NCBI GenBank assembly: GCA_003210775.1
Contig: QCUI01000001.1
Location: forward strand, 1-64,000
Reading direction: 5' to 3'
DNA length: 64,000 nucleotides
Source: Synechococcus sp. AG-679-A04
GTDB taxonomy: Bacteria; Cyanobacteriota; Cyanobacteriia; PCC-6307; Cyanobiaceae
Each line of letters starts with the position of its first letter. Positions within the stretch are counted from its first letter, which is position 1. Shown piece after piece: positions 29,732 to 40,837 of the stretch. The position numbers were made by a program, and so were the translations under genes. Under the pieces are notes generated by a model. The model was not told where the DNA came from and did no database searches. It worked only from the letters and a program-made list of their open reading frames with translations.

Positions 29732-31888
29732 ATGGTTTCAGGTGGAGGGGTCGCCAGCAGTACGGCCAGCACAGCTGCTCAGGAACAGGCGAGCCGTGCC
29801 TTCCCATTGGCAGCCATCACAGGCCATGGAACGCTGAAACTGTCGCTGATGCTGGCAGCAGTGGACCCGGCTCTGGGGGGCGTGATCATCGCCGGAGGGC
29901 GAGGAACCGGCAAATCGGTTCTGGCACGAGGGCTGCACGCCCTGCTGCCACCGATCGAGGTGCTGGATCAGGAGAGCGCCGATGTGCCTGCGGGGCCGGG
30001 GCTCAACCTCGACCCGAGCCGACCCGAGGAATGGGAGGAGAACTGGCGCGAGCGGCTGAGCAACGAACCACCCTCCAAGGTGATTCCCGCTCCCTTCGTG
30101 CAGGTTCCCCTCGGCATCACCGAAGACCGCCTTGTTGGTGCCGTCGACGTGGCCGCATCACTGGCCAGCGGCAGCGCTGTCTTCCAGCCGGGGTTGCTCG
30201 CAGAAGCTCACCGCGGGGTGCTGTACGTCGATGAGCTCAACCTGCTCGATGACGGCATCATCAATCTTTTGCTGGCAGCGGTCGGCGCTGGCGAAAACCA
30301 GGTGGAACGGGAAGGCCTCAGCCTCAGTCACCCCTGCAGGCCGCTGCTGATCGCCACCTACAACCCCGAAGAGGGCAATGTCCGCGACCACCTGCTCGAC
30401 CGCTTTGCGATCGCCCTCTCAGCCAACCAACTGGTGAGCACCGAGGAACGCGTCGAAATCACCAATGCAGTGCTGAGCCATGGTCAGTGCAGCCGCAGTT
30501 TCTCCGAGCGCTGGAAAGAGGAGACTGATGCTCTGGCCACCCAGCTTCTGCTGGCCCGTCAGTGGCTGCCAGACGTGCGTATCAGCCGCGAGCAAATCGA
30601 GTACCTCGTGACCGAAGCGCTTCGCGGTGGCGTGGAAGGCCACCGATCCGAGCTCTATGCCGTACGCGTCGCCAGAGCCCATGCAGCCCTCAGTGGCCGT
30701 GAACAGGTCGAAGCGGACGACCTGCAGGTGGCTGTAGCCCTGGTCATCGCCCCGCGTGCGTCGCAACTGCCACCGCCAGATCAACAGATGGAGCCACCGC
30801 CGCCACCGGACGCAGGCGAGCAGAACCCGGAAAACCAACCGCCTCCGCCGCAAGGCACTGATCAGGATCAGACCGACTCGCCCGAAGACGACTCCAACGA
30901 CGAAGACGAGAACCGCGAAGACGACAATCGCGAAGACGACAATCGCGACGAGGACGATGACGAGTCGGACCAGGACGAAGCACCGCCCTCGGTTCCAGAG
31001 GAATTCATGCTCGATCCGGAGGCGGTGTCCATCGATCCCGACCTGCTGCTGTTCAATGCAGCCAAGAGCAAAAGCGGAAGCAGCGGCAGTCGTTCGGTGG
31101 TGCTCAGCGACAGCCGTGGCCGCTATGTGAAACCGATGCTGCCCAGGGGGCCCGTGCGGCGCATCGCCGTGGATGCCACGCTGCGCGCGGCGGCGCCCTA
31201 TCAAAAGGCAAGGCGCGAACGCCATCCGGGGCGCAACGTGATCGTTGAGGAATCCGATCTGCGCGCCAAGCTGTTGCAGCGCCAGGCCGGTGCCTTAGTG
31301 ATTTTCCTGGTGGATGCCAGCGGCTCCATGGCCCTGAACCGTATGCAGAGCGCCAAAGGTGCCGTGATTCGGCTGCTCACCGAGGCGTATGAAAACCGCG
31401 ACGAAGTGGCGCTGATCCCCTTCCGAGGCGATCAGGCCGAGGTGCTGCTGCCGCCCACACGCTCGATCACCGCAGCGCGCCGGCGGCTGGAATCGATGCC
31501 CTGCGGCGGCGGATCACCGTTGGCCCACGGACTGACCCAGGCAGCCCGTGTTGGCGCTAACGCCCTGGCAACAGGCGATCTGGGCCAGGTTGTAGTGGTG
31601 GCCATCACCGATGGGCGTGGCAACGTGCCCCTCAGCACCTCCCTAGGCCAGCCTGAACTGGAAGGCGAAGAGAAGCCTGACCTCAAACAGGAAGTGCTGG
31701 ATGTAGCGACGCGCTACCGCATGCTGGGAATCAAGCTTTTAGTAATCGACACCGAACGCAAATTCATTGGCAGTGGCATGGGCAAAGACCTGGCCGAAGC
31801 CGCCGGGGGCAAATACGTGCAGCTCCCCAAAGCCAGTGATCAAGCGATCGCGGCCATTGCCATGGATGCCATCAACGCCGTGACCTGA
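29732..31888 (+). CDS. chlD: Magnesium chelatase ATPase subunit D
   Basis: AAA-like N-terminus '[26 protein letters not shown]', acidic linker, vWA-like '[16 protein letters not shown]'; start set at 29732 ATG. Confidence 0.95.
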   Translation: MVSGGGVASSTASTAAQEQASRAFPLAAITGHGTLKLSLMLAAVDPALGGVIIAGGRGTGKSVLARGLHALLPPIEVLDQESADVPAGPGLNLDPSRPEEWEENWRERLSNEPPSKVIPAPFVQVPLGITEDRLVGAVDVAASLASGSAVFQPGLLAEAHRGVLYVDELNLLDDGIINLLLAAVGAGENQVEREGLSLSHPCRPLLIATYNPEEGNVRDHLLDRFAIALSANQLVSTEERVEITNAVLSHGQCSRSFSERWKEETDALATQLLLARQWLPDVRISREQIEYLVTEALRGGVEGHRSELYAVRVARAHAALSGREQVEADDLQVAVALVIAPRASQLPPPDQQMEPPPPPDAGEQNPENQPPPPQGTDQDQTDSPEDDSNDEDENREDDNREDDNRDEDDDESDQDEAPPSVPEEFMLDPEAVSIDPDLLLFNAAKSKSGSSGSRSVVLSDSRGRYVKPMLPRGPVRRIAVDATLRAAAPYQKARRERHPGRNVIVEESDLRAKLLQRQAGALVIFLVDASGSMALNRMQSAKGAVIRLLTEAYENRDEVALIPFRGDQAEVLLPPTRSITAARRRLESMPCGGGSPLAHGLTQAARVGANALATGDLGQVVVVAITDGRGNVPLSTSLGQPELEGEEKPDLKQEVLDVATRYRMLGIKLLVIDTERKFIGSGMGKDLAEAAGGKYVQLPKASDQAIAAIAMDAINAVT

Positions 31889-31897
31889 TCCACAGAC

Positions 31898-32827
31898 CTA
31901 CTTCGAGCCACCCGTTTGGGCGGGGTAGACCTCCTCGAACAGGGTGCCGAGTCCGATCATCAGGCTGCGTAAACCCTTCATGAAACGGGGGTCATCGGTG
32001 AGCTGTTCGATATCACCACCCACCTGGTCGATGCGAGCCGTGAGCTCACGGGCATTGGTCACCGTCTGCTTCAGATCACTGACTGTTTCTGGGTTATCGA
32101 TGGCCCCTGCCAAGTTGTTGATATGGGCCGCAGCAGCGGCAGCCTCCGCAGTGGCCCTATTCAGATTTTCAATAGTGGGCTTGGCTCTGGCCACTTCAGC
32201 GCGCAGCTGATGGACCAGCGTGTCGACATTTTCAGCCGCCACATCAGCCGTATTCAAAAACTTGGAAGCGTCCTGACTGGTGATCCCGAACTGCTTGGTG
32301 GACTCCACCAGCTGGGGGATCAGATTCGACTTCTCAGCCTGATTGAGCAGCTGCTCCAGGGAGGCAGTCACGGTGGAAAGACTGGCCGCTGACTCGCCAG
32401 GGACGGTTGCACCGTTGCAAAGGATTCCGCTGTTGCGACAACGGCCTGATTTCGGCATTGGCGCGTTCTTCGGGAGCGGCGCACCGGTTGTGACCAGTTC
32501 AACCTGTGAATCGCCCCCCAATAGTGATGCCGAGGAGACCGTTGCCTTGACGGGCAAAGGCAACTTCAGGTCATCAGCATTGATCTCAAGCGTTGCTTTC
32601 ACCGACATCGGAGTGACATCAACGGATCGGACCGTGCCCACCATGATTCCCCGGAAGGTCACGGGGGAACGGGCCGCCAGTCCTCCGGCATTGGCGAAGT
32701 CTGCGGTCACAGTCCAGGTCTCCGACCCCAGACGCACACCTCTAAGCCACAGCATGGTGCCAGCAAATCCTGCAATCGCTCCAACGATCGAAAACCCCAC
32801 AAGGGCTTCACGGACACTACGGCGCAT
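31898..32827 (-). CDS. MlaD/MCE-domain ABC transporter substrate-binding protein
   Basis: Single N-terminal TM, 'FANAGGLAARSPVTFRGIMVGTVRSVDV' MCE domain. Confidence 0.9.
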   Translation of the reverse strand: MRRSVREALVGFSIVGAIAGFAGTMLWLRGVRLGSETWTVTADFANAGGLAARSPVTFRGIMVGTVRSVDVTPMSVKATLEINADDLKLPLPVKATVSSASLLGGDSQVELVTTGAPLPKNAPMPKSGRCRNSGILCNGATVPGESAASLSTVTASLEQLLNQAEKSNLIPQLVESTKQFGITSQDASKFLNTADVAAENVDTLVHQLRAEVARAKPTIENLNRATAEAAAAAAHINNLAGAIDNPETVSDLKQTVTNARELTARIDQVGGDIEQLTDDPRFMKGLRSLMIGLGTLFEEVYPAQTGGSK

Positions 32828-32830
32828 GGC

Positions 32831-33700
32831 TCATTGATCGGAGGGCTGCATCGGTCCGCGCAGGTTACCCGTCCTGAACTGAACGACATAGGGGTTATCG
32901 GTGGAGCGATACTCATCGACCGAGCCGTCCCACTGGAAACGGCCGCCATAGAGCATCACAATCCGTTCGGCTGAACGCTCGATGGTGCTGTGCACATGAC
33001 TCACCACAACCGAGCAGCCGCGGGCCACGGTGGTGGTCTTCACGATCAGATCCTCAATGCGGGTTGAGGCCACAGGATCAAGCCCTGCCGTCGGCTCGTC
33101 GTACAGCAGCAGAGGCATCGCGCCCTCTTCGCGATCGGGATCATCAATCAGAGCCCTGGCAAAGCTCACCCGTTTCTGCATGCCACCACTGAGCTGACCA
33201 GGATATTGATCAGCCACATCATTCAGTCCAACAGCCTCAAGACACTGCTGCACGCGCTCACGAATTTGGGGAGCTGTCATGCGCCCAAGACGCATCAATA
33301 GAAAGCCGACGTTTTCTTCAACCGTGAGCGAGGCCAGCAATGCAGGGTTTTGAAACACCAGACGCACATCCGGCGGACGGCGCTGATCCAGGCGCAAGTA
33401 CTCCTGCAATTCACCAAATAGGCGCAGTTCACCGGCTGTAGGGACCTGCAATCCAGCCAACAATCGCAGCACCGTGGATTTGCCAGCTCCTGAAGGCCCC
33501 ACCACGGCAATGCGCTCTCCTGGCTGCATGCAGAGCGACACATCGTCCAGCACAGGCTTGGATCCCCACTGCATCGTGAGGCCACGCATCTCCACCACTG
33601 GGGTCTGGGTTGCTGGAGATGTCGAATCCAGCCTGGTCTGCACGGAGCGATTGCGCGTTACAGGCCCATCTTGCCCTGTTTGCACCACTCCTGTTTGCAC
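32831..33700 (-). CDS. ABC transporter ATP-binding protein (MlaF-like)
   Basis: 'VVGPSGAGKSTVLRLLAGL', 'LSGGMQKRVSFARAL', 'LLLYDEPTAGLDPV'; adjacent to MlaD-like gene. Confidence 0.92.
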   Translation of the reverse strand: MQTGVVQTGQDGPVTRNRSVQTRLDSTSPATQTPVVEMRGLTMQWGSKPVLDDVSLCMQPGERIAVVGPSGAGKSTVLRLLAGLQVPTAGELRLFGELQEYLRLDQRRPPDVRLVFQNPALLASLTVEENVGFLLMRLGRMTAPQIRERVQQCLEAVGLNDVADQYPGQLSGGMQKRVSFARALIDDPDREEGAMPLLLYDEPTAGLDPVASTRIEDLIVKTTTVARGCSVVVSHVHSTIERSAERIVMLYGGRFQWDGSVDEYRSTDNPYVVQFRTGNLRGPMQPSDQ

Positions 33701-33775
33701 TGATAGGGATGGCCATCAGGAACAACTTCCTTACAGTTCACTCATCGCAAGGGAAGCGACGACCCTGGCCCCGGA

Positions 33776-35188
33776 TTGCACTTGACCAGCCCCAGCCATC
33801 GCGGACGCCGTCAACGCATCCGGGCCATGCAGGCCGAACGGCAGCGCGATCTGATGCTGCGTTCCCGCCGAGCCGTGCGTTGGCTGCAACCAGGTCTGGT
33901 GGTGAAGCGCTGGCTACTCACCTCAGGGATTGGCCTGATGTTGGCCCTGCTCGGTGCTGCCGTCTGGGCCGACTTACAGCCGATCTACTGGATGCTCTGG
34001 GCCATCCAGGAATCCCTGAGCTGGATCACAAGAGTGATGCCAAGGGGCATTACCGGGCCGTTGGTGCTGCTCGTGGGAGTCGGGCTGCTGCTCTGGGGGC
34101 AGAGCCGCAGCTTCGGCTCCATCCAGCAGGCCCTGGCTCCAGAAAAAGACACCGTGCTGGTGGATGCGCTGCGCGCCAAAAGCCGCCTCAACCGTGGTCC
34201 AAACATCGTCGCCATCGGCGGCGGCACCGGGCTGTCCACGCTGCTGAGTGGCCTCAAGCGCTACAGCAGCCACATCACGGCCATCGTCACCGTGGCTGAC
34301 GATGGTGGCAGCAGCGGCGTGCTGCGACGAGAGCTGGGCGTGCAGCCACCTGGCGACATCCGCAACTGTCTGGCCGCGTTATCCACCGAAGAACCGTTGC
34401 TGACCCGTCTGTTCCAGTACCGGTTCTCTGCCGGCGGCGGTCTCGAAGGTCATAGCTTCGGCAATCTGTTCCTGTCGGCACTCACCGCCATCACTGGCAG
34501 CCTGGAAACCGCGATCACCGCCTCAAGCCGCGTGCTGGCGGTGCAGGGCCAGGTGGTGCCCGCCACGAATGTAGATGTGCGGCTTTGGGCGGAACTAGAA
34601 GACGGTCGCCGCATCGAAGGCGAATCGGCGATCGGCAAGGCACCAAGTCCGATCGTTCGTCTGGGCTGCCTGCCTGAACGTCCGCCAGCACTGCCGAGGG
34701 CTCTTGAAGCCATTGCACAAGCCGATCTGATTTTGCTGGGCCCAGGCAGCCTTTACACCTCACTACTGCCCAATCTGCTGGTCCCTGAACTGGTGACCGC
34801 TATCCAACGCAGCCGCGCACCCAGGCTTTACATCTGCAATCTGATGACGCAGCCCGGAGAAACGGATGGTCTGGATGTGAGCGGACATCTGAGGGCGATC
34901 GAAGCGCAACTGGCCTCACTCGGCATCAGCCGTCGACTGTTTGATGCTGTGCTCGCTCAAGAGCCCATTCGACAATCGCCGCTGATCAAGCATTACCGCT
35001 CACGCGGGGCTGAGCCGGTGACCTGCAACCGCCGCGAGCTAGAAGCTGAGGGATACGACGTGATGGAAGCACCACTGCAGGGCAGCCGGCCTACAGCAAC
35101 CCTGCGTCATGACCCCCGCAGCTTGGCCCTGGGAGTGATGCGCTTTTACAGAAGGTACAAAGCAGAAAGAACGTCTGCTACGAGTTAA
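33776..35188 (+). CDS. YvcK/CofD-like gluconeogenesis factor family protein
   Basis: 'IVAIGGGTGLSTLLSGLKRYSSHITAIVTVADDGGSSGVLRRELGVQPPGDIRNCLAAL'; two N-terminal TMs. Confidence 0.93.
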   Translation: MHLTSPSHRGRRQRIRAMQAERQRDLMLRSRRAVRWLQPGLVVKRWLLTSGIGLMLALLGAAVWADLQPIYWMLWAIQESLSWITRVMPRGITGPLVLLVGVGLLLWGQSRSFGSIQQALAPEKDTVLVDALRAKSRLNRGPNIVAIGGGTGLSTLLSGLKRYSSHITAIVTVADDGGSSGVLRRELGVQPPGDIRNCLAALSTEEPLLTRLFQYRFSAGGGLEGHSFGNLFLSALTAITGSLETAITASSRVLAVQGQVVPATNVDVRLWAELEDGRRIEGESAIGKAPSPIVRLGCLPERPPALPRALEAIAQADLILLGPGSLYTSLLPNLLVPELVTAIQRSRAPRLYICNLMTQPGETDGLDVSGHLRAIEAQLASLGISRRLFDAVLAQEPIRQSPLIKHYRSRGAEPVTCNRRELEAEGYDVMEAPLQGSRPTATLRHDPRSLALGVMRFYRRYKAERTSATS

Positions 35189-35199
35189 AACTCTCCGAC

Positions 35200-35748
35200 T
35201 TAATAAGCGTCCTGCATCTCATAAAAATCAGGCTGCACGTAGTCCTTGCGCAGTGGCCAACCGGTCCAATCCTCAGGCATCAGTAACCGCTTGGGATGGG
35301 GATGGCCTTCAAAATTGATCCCGAACATGTCAAAGGTCTCGCGTTCCTGCCAGTCGGCACCGCGGAAAAGTCCATAGAGACTGGGAATACTTGGCTCTCC
35401 TTCTCTGGAGAGAAACACTTTTAAACGTACTTCGCGCAGCTGATCCACCAGACCATCGGCAACTTCTGCCAGTGCGATGAAGTGATAGAAGCTGACCAAT
35501 TGCTGGCCAGGCCCTTGGTCGTAGCCGCCTTGGCACTGCAAATGATCAAAACCGTGGCTTTTGAGAGCTGCTGCGATCACGGGGAGAAACAGTGCCTCAA
35601 CACCGATCTGCTCGACCCCGATGTGGTCGGGATCTAACAGAGCGTGATCAAAGCCTTGCTCACTCAGCCACTGACTGACCGGCCCTGGTTCCGGACCCGT
35701 CGCAACTGGAACATCTGCCTTGGTTTCCTTCTCAGGGGTTGCGCTCAT
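35200..35748 (-). CDS. ndhJ: NAD(P)H-quinone oxidoreductase subunit J
   Basis: '[47 protein letters not shown]'. Confidence 0.97.
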   Translation of the reverse strand: MSATPEKETKADVPVATGPEPGPVSQWLSEQGFDHALLDPDHIGVEQIGVEALFLPVIAAALKSHGFDHLQCQGGYDQGPGQQLVSFYHFIALAEVADGLVDQLREVRLKVFLSREGEPSIPSLYGLFRGADWQERETFDMFGINFEGHPHPKRLLMPEDWTGWPLRKDYVQPDFYEMQDAY

Positions 35749-36521
35749 GACTCCTCAGGGATCTTGACGGGCTCGGCTGTCTCCAATACAGGCATCGGCA
35801 ATCCTGCGCCAGGTTTCAATGCAGCCACCTGGGTTTCAGCACGCAGATAAGCACCGGTGACGATCGGCTCAACAGGAGTCATCGCATGCTCCACCGTGCA
35901 GTAGCGATGGGTCTGAATCAGCAGACGACGATCGGCCACCGATTCATTGGCCACTTTCTTGCGCAGCTTGATCACCGCATCAAAGATCGCTTCAGGTCTG
36001 GGGGGACAGCCGGGCAAGTAGAGGTCAACGGGAATCAGCTTGTCCACACCGCGAACAGCGGTGGTTGAGTCTGAGCTGAACATGCCACCGGTAATGGTGC
36101 AGGCACCCATGGCGATCACATACTTGGGCTCGGGCATCTGTTCATAGAGACGCACTAATGCAGGGGCCATTTTCATAGTCACCGTGCCCGCGACAAGCAA
36201 GAGATCGGCCTGACGAGGCGAACTGCGTGGCACTAGACCAAACCGGTCGAAATCGAAACGCGAGCCCAGCAAGGCAGCGAATTCAATGAAGCAGCAAGCC
36301 GTTCCGTAAAGGAGTGGCCAAAGACTGCTCAATCGTGCCCAGTTGTGGAGATCATCCAAGCTCGTGAGGATGATGTTTTCGCTGAGGTCCTGAGTGACCG
36401 TCGGCACACCCTCAGCAGCACCAGCCACCGGGCCGCAGCTGGATTCCCTCAGATCACGGACCGCCTGAATCGAGGGGGCTTCTCCAGTTGTTGCAGCTCT
36501 TTCGATCGATGAGGTCATGGG
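35745..36521 (-). CDS. ndhK: NAD(P)H-quinone oxidoreductase subunit K
   Basis: '[14 protein letters not shown]', '[14 protein letters not shown]', '[15 protein letters not shown]'; start set at '[16 protein letters not shown]'. Confidence 0.97.
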   Translation of the reverse strand, partial: PMTSSIERAATTGEAPSIQAVRDLRESSCGPVAGAAEGVPTVTQDLSENIILTSLDDLHNWARLSSLWPLLYGTACCFIEFAALLGSRFDFDRFGLVPRSSPRQADLLLVAGTVTMKMAPALVRLYEQMPEPKYVIAMGACTITGGMFSSDSTTAVRGVDKLIPVDLYLPGCPPRPEAIFDAVIKLRKKVANESVADRRLLIQTHRYCTVEHAMTPVEPIVTGAYLRAETQVAALKPGAGLPMPVLETAEPVKIPEES

Positions 36522-36522
36522 A

Positions 36523-36918
36523 TCAGCTCCACTCCAGGGCGCCCTTGCGCCAGGCATAGGCCAAAGCCACCACGAGGATGGCGATGAACACCAAGGCTTC
36601 TATGAAAGCCAAAATACCTAGTCGATGGAATGCCACGGCCCAGGGGTAAAGGAAAACCGTTTCCACATCGAAGATCACGAAGACCAGCGCAAACATGTAG
36701 TAGCGGATGTTGAACTGGATCCAGGCGCCACCGATCGGCTCCATGCCCGACTCATAGGTGAGTTCACGCTCGCCCACCTGACTGCGAGGAGACACAAGCT
36801 TGTTAGTCACCAGGGCCAACACAGGCACAGCCGCTGCAATCAGCAGGAAGCCGAGGAAAGCGTCATACCCCGGAAGGACAAACATCTGGGCTGATCCGAA
36901 TGAAGTGCAGTCTGGCAT
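36523..36918 (-). CDS. ndhC: NAD(P)H-quinone oxidoreductase subunit 3
   Basis: '[40 protein letters not shown]'. Confidence 0.97.
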   Translation of the reverse strand: MPDCTSFGSAQMFVLPGYDAFLGFLLIAAAVPVLALVTNKLVSPRSQVGERELTYESGMEPIGGAWIQFNIRYYMFALVFVIFDVETVFLYPWAVAFHRLGILAFIEALVFIAILVVALAYAWRKGALEWS

Positions 36919-36987
36919 TTGCAGCCTCTAGCTGACGTTTGACCAGCTGGCGTCGATAGAGTGATTTACCTCTTGGGTAATTCAGCG

Positions 36988-37458
36988 GTGAGCGACGACA
37001 CACAAGCACCGCAGGACCCTGCGAATGACATCGCTACCGATTCAGAGGTGCAGCCAATTGGCGAGGCCGATCTTCTAGAGGAACCCACAGAAGAGGTCAA
37101 AGTGCGTGCCCCAGAAAAGACTCTGGCGGAACAAGCGAGTGATCCACTCACGCACCGTTTCGAGTGCCGAAGCTGCGGATTTGTCTACGACCCTGAAGAG
37201 GGCATCAAAAAATTGCGCCTCGAATCAGGCACCGCTTTTCAGCAGCTTGATGCTTTGACGTTCCGCTGTCCGGTTTGCCGCAGCAGAGTTGGCGCTTTCC
37301 GCGATATCGGACCACGATCCAAGGCCAGTGGTTTTGAAGAGAATCTCGACTTCGGCCTGGGCGTCAACCGTTTGACTCCGGGACAGAAGAATGTGCTGAT
37401 CTTCGGGAGCTTGGCCCTTGGATTCGCCTTCTTCCTCTCCTTGTATTCACTGCGCTGA
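36988..37458 (+). CDS. Rubredoxin with C-terminal TM anchor (GTG start)
   Basis: 'FECRSCGFVYDPEEG...FRCPVCRSRVGAF' plus terminal hydrophobic helix; upstream of ycf48/psbEFLJ. Confidence 0.93.
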   Translation: MSDDTQAPQDPANDIATDSEVQPIGEADLLEEPTEEVKVRAPEKTLAEQASDPLTHRFECRSCGFVYDPEEGIKKLRLESGTAFQQLDALTFRCPVCRSRVGAFRDIGPRSKASGFEENLDFGLGVNRLTPGQKNVLIFGSLALGFAFFLSLYSLR

Positions 37459-37502
37459 ATCCCCTGCATTGCTCCAAACCCTGCCTTCAATCGCAAATCG
37501 GC

Positions 37503-38513
37503 ATGAATTCCCTGATTAAATCCCTGGCCCAGTTGGCACTCGTGGTCTGTATCGGCTTCGGTCTCGGCGGTTGCGTCACGACCAAAGTTCCGACTGCAAC
37601 AGCCAGCCCCTGGCAGGTGATCGATCTCAACACCAAGGCCAATCCGCTGGATGTTGCTTTTACCAGCGCCGACCACGGATTCTTGGTGGGCAGCAACCGC
37701 CTGATTCTTGAAACGAATGATGGTGGCGCGAGCTGGAACGAGCGCAGTCTGGATCTGCCTGAGGAAGAGAACTTCCGCCTGATCAGCATTGCTTTTGAAG
37801 GCGATGACGGCTGGATTGCCGGACAACCTGGGCTGCTGATGCACACCATCGATGGTGGTCAGAACTGGACGCGCCTTTTCCTGGATACCAAGCTGCCAGG
37901 CGAGCCCTATCTGATCACTGCCATCGGGCCGAACAGCGCGGAACTAGCCACCAATGTGGGAGCCGTATACCGAACCAGCGATGGCGGTGGCAGCTGGGAC
38001 GCTGAGGTGAGTGATGCCGCAGGCTCCATTCGTGATCTGCGACGGAGTCCTGACGGCGCCTACGTGAGCGTGAGCAGCCTTGGCAACTTCTATGCCACCT
38101 GGGATCCAGGCCAGACGGTATGGCAAGTCCACCAACGGGTCAGCAGCCAAAGACTGCAGAGCATTGGATACCAGCCCGATGGCCGGCTGTGGATGGTGGC
38201 TCGTGGAGCACAGATCCGCTTCAATGAGGATGCAGCGGACAAAGACAACTGGAGCAAGCCGATCATCCCCATCACCAACGGCTATGGCTACATGGACATG
38301 GCCTGGTCTGATGACGGAGCGATTTGGGCCAGCGGTGGCAACGGCACCCTGTTGGTGAGCCGAGATGAGGGCAACAGCTGGGAACGCGACCCTGAGAGCG
38401 TGCAAGCTCCAACCAATTTCACTCGCTTTGTTTTCGACGACACGGATCGCCAGCAGCATGCATACCTGCTGGGTGAGAGGGGTCTGATGCTGCGTTGGTC
38501 GGCGCTGAGTTGA
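37503..38513 (+). CDS. ycf48: Photosystem II stability/assembly factor Ycf48/HCF136
   Basis: Lipobox 'LGGCVTT', repeated 'NDGGASWNERSLDLP', 'DGGQNWTRLFL' propeller motifs; genomic context. Confidence 0.95.
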   Translation: MNSLIKSLAQLALVVCIGFGLGGCVTTKVPTATASPWQVIDLNTKANPLDVAFTSADHGFLVGSNRLILETNDGGASWNERSLDLPEEENFRLISIAFEGDDGWIAGQPGLLMHTIDGGQNWTRLFLDTKLPGEPYLITAIGPNSAELATNVGAVYRTSDGGGSWDAEVSDAAGSIRDLRRSPDGAYVSVSSLGNFYATWDPGQTVWQVHQRVSSQRLQSIGYQPDGRLWMVARGAQIRFNEDAADKDNWSKPIIPITNGYGYMDMAWSDDGAIWASGGNGTLLVSRDEGNSWERDPESVQAPTNFTRFVFDDTDRQQHAYLLGERGLMLRWSALS

Positions 38514-38617
38514 GTCTTTTCCTGATCGACTAACAACTCTTCGTAACCAACCAGAAGGCTCGTGCGCGGACACGAGCCCTATGCATTTAGGATCCGCACA
38601 GACAAAGGATCTTTTTC

Positions 38618-38866
38618 ATGGCTGGAGGCTCTACGGGTGAACGCCCGTTTTTCGAGATCATCACCAGTATTCGCTACTGGGTGATCCACGCAATCACGTT
38701 GCCTTCGATCTTCCTTGCTGGATTCCTGTTCGTGTCCACAGGCCTGGCCTATGACGCTTTCGGAACTCCACGCCCTGACTCGTACTACCAAGCCAGTGAG
38801 AGCAAAGCTCCTGTAGTTGGTCAGCGCTTCGAAGGCAAGTCGAGCCTCGACTCACGCCTGAAATAA
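38618..38866 (+). CDS. psbE: Cytochrome b559 subunit alpha
   Basis: '[48 protein letters not shown]'. Confidence 0.98.
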   Translation: MAGGSTGERPFFEIITSIRYWVIHAITLPSIFLAGFLFVSTGLAYDAFGTPRPDSYYQASESKAPVVGQRFEGKSSLDSRLK

Positions 38867-38875
38867 TAATTTTCC

Positions 38876-39013
38876 ATGACTCAAACACCCACCTCTTCGA
38901 AGCCACGCGTTTATCCGATTTTCACGGTGCGCTGGCTTGCTCTGCACACCCTGGGAGTTCCTGCGGTGTTCTTCATTGGCGCTTTGGCCGCCATGCAATT
39001 CATCCGTCGCTGA
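38876..39013 (+). CDS. psbF: Cytochrome b559 subunit beta
   Basis: Manual translation [45 protein letters not shown] (45 aa). Confidence 0.97.
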   Translation: MTQTPTSSKPRVYPIFTVRWLALHTLGVPAVFFIGALAAMQFIRR

Positions 39014-39034
39014 TTTCAACAGACCTGACACATC

Positions 39035-39154
39035 ATGGAGCGCAACAAAAACCCCAACTCATTGCCTGTTGAACTCAACAGAACCAGCCTTTATCTCGGA
39101 CTGTTGGTTGTGTTTGTCACAGGCATTTTGTTCTCCAGCTACTTCTTTAACTGA
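39035..39154 (+). CDS. psbL: Photosystem II protein L
   Basis: Manual translation [39 protein letters not shown] (39 aa). Confidence 0.97.
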   Translation: MERNKNPNSLPVELNRTSLYLGLLVVFVTGILFSSYFFN

Positions 39155-39166
39155 GGATCTGAAATC

Positions 39167-39367
39167 ATGAGCGGCAAGAAATCCGGGCTTCCCGACGGTC
39201 GTATTCCTGATCGACTTCCTGACGGCACTCCAGCAGTCAAGTGGCGCTCACGTTGGACCGAGGGAACTCTTCCCCTCTGGCTGGTGGCTACAGCAGGTGG
39301 CATGGCTGCAATCTTCGTTGTTGGCCTGTTCTTTTACGGCTCTTACACGGGTGTAGGTTCTGCCTGA
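39167..39367 (+). CDS. psbJ: Photosystem II protein J
   Basis: 66 aa, '[56 protein letters not shown]'. Confidence 0.97.
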   Translation: MSGKKSGLPDGRIPDRLPDGTPAVKWRSRWTEGTLPLWLVATAGGMAAIFVVGLFFYGSYTGVGSA

Positions 39368-39393
39368 TTGCTCAAGTATCAGCCTTCCGAATG

Positions 39394-39422
39394 AAAAAAC
39401 CGGGTTCATACCCGGTTTTTTT
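39394..39422 (+). terminator. Rho-independent terminator downstream of psbEFLJ
   Basis: aaaaaaccggg-ttcata-cccggtttttt perfect hairpin followed by T tract. Confidence 0.92.
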
Positions 39423-39553
39423 GTGGGATTCTTGCAGATCAACCAAGCGATTCATCGATCGGATGAACCTTGACTCCAGTTATGCAGTACTCGTATCGGC
39501 AAAAGACGAAGAGCACCTCGCCGACATACTGTTGATGGGCCAGCCAGTCTCTG

Positions 39554-40024
39554 ATGGTTCTTCTTGCCCAGAAGCCAGCCGACTCAAGGGTCTCAAGTTC
39601 GACCAAGCGCAATCGCCGCCCTAAGAAGCGGCAACTGTTCTGCCCAGCCCACTCTGATCAACTGATCGAAGGCAACGGCAGGAAGTACTACCTGCACCTG
39701 CTGCAGCCGGAACAACTGCAGCAGCGAGGCATTTCAGCCAAACGCGCCAAGCTGATCATCAACGCCTATCCAGTGCTTGTGCTCAGCAATGAGTGGCTGG
39801 AGGAGTTGTATTGCCCCAAATGCGGGAGCTTGCACTGGTGCCATGTGATTAAGCACGACCGAGTGCATCACACGGTGCGTTGGGCTCCCAGAGAGCTTTG
39901 GGAACAGGTGGCACATGTGGATCCTGTTGTGGCGAACCCCACCGCAAGCGAGTATTCCCGCAGAGAAGCCGGGAGGCACCGTCAGAAACGGGTGGATGGC
40001 AAGCGCTATTACGACCGCCATTAG
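39554..40024 (+). CDS. Conserved hypothetical protein with possible zinc-binding CxxC
   Basis: 156 aa, 'LYCPKCGSLHWCHVIKHDRVHHTVRWAPRELWEQVAHVDP'. Confidence 0.65.
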   Translation: MVLLAQKPADSRVSSSTKRNRRPKKRQLFCPAHSDQLIEGNGRKYYLHLLQPEQLQQRGISAKRAKLIINAYPVLVLSNEWLEELYCPKCGSLHWCHVIKHDRVHHTVRWAPRELWEQVAHVDPVVANPTASEYSRREAGRHRQKRVDGKRYYDRH

Positions 40025-40056
40025 GTCGATAACAGTGCTGATTAAAAACGATTTCT

Positions 40057-40509
40057 TCAGGAAACCTCTGGGTTAATGAGCTGCAACGCAGCTTCTCCGC
40101 CTCGAACCGATCGAGGGCTAAGCCGTTGATCAAAGCTGATCAGCAGTCCTTCGTGATGAACTGCCAGAGCGAGCAGATAAGCATCCGTGATCTGCCCATG
40201 GTGCAGAAGCGCATCTGCCAAAAAGAGATCAGCTGCATTCCACGAGAGTGAATCAGGCCAAAACACATGGGCCGGATGGGCCAGCAGCTCTTGGAGGAGC
40301 GGCATCAAAACAACTGGACTTCCTGGACTGTTGGGGTAGCGAGGGTTGCCAAGAATTCTCAGCAATGCACTCTGCGTCAACGGACAAGTCGCCCAGCCAT
40401 CACCACCACGGGCCTGAAACCAACCATGGGCTGGTTGATGGTGAACATGCTGCGGATCGATCAAAGCGATCAGCACGTTGACATCCAGTAGAGCAATCCG
40501 TTCCGCCAT
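40057..40509 (-). CDS. PIN-domain (VapC-like) toxin
   Basis: 'IALLDVNVLIALIDPQHVHH...', 'ITDAYLLALAVHHEGLLISFDQRL' with PIN acidic residues. Confidence 0.9.
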   Translation of the reverse strand: MAERIALLDVNVLIALIDPQHVHHQPAHGWFQARGGDGWATCPLTQSALLRILGNPRYPNSPGSPVVLMPLLQELLAHPAHVFWPDSLSWNAADLFLADALLHHGQITDAYLLALAVHHEGLLISFDQRLSPRSVRGGEAALQLINPEVS

Positions 40510-40754
40510 CAGGCGTCTTGATCACGAAGCTGATTGACAAGCTCCAGATCAACGACGCCACCAGACGCCTTGAGGGGCAATTGCGGTAATCCTGAACGCT
40601 GCGCTCCAGAGTTTTGCGGACCTCTCTCTATGGGCATGGAAAGCGTCTGACGGGCGAGGTCGCTGATGACATCACCGATCGTGCGCTGGCGCTGGCGGGC
40701 CAAAACGCGCGCTGCTTCAAGCACGTCGTCATCCAACTGGAGAGTGGTTCGCAT
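40509..40754 (-). CDS. VapB-like ribbon-helix-helix antitoxin
   Basis: 'MRTTLQLDDDVLEAARVLARQRQRTIGDVISDLARQTL', start overlaps/abuts PIN gene. Confidence 0.88.
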   Translation of the reverse strand: MRTTLQLDDDVLEAARVLARQRQRTIGDVISDLARQTLSMPIERGPQNSGAQRSGLPQLPLKASGGVVDLELVNQLRDQDA

Positions 40755-40837
40755 CAGGCATCACGCATCTCTCATCATCTTAGGTCTGTCTTGGTGAATG
40801 TTCCCCACATCCAGCTTGCTAGGACTTGGTCCTTAAG

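Noticed and set aside
30900-30960. Short direct repeats as a possible CRISPR-like array
   Set aside because: Only two 15-bp units inside chlD with no spacers; it is a protein-coding repeat.
30419-31225. 268-aa minus ORF with long V/F/A/I run
   Set aside because: Antisense of chlD; the hydrophobic run is the reverse of the acidic linker repeat.
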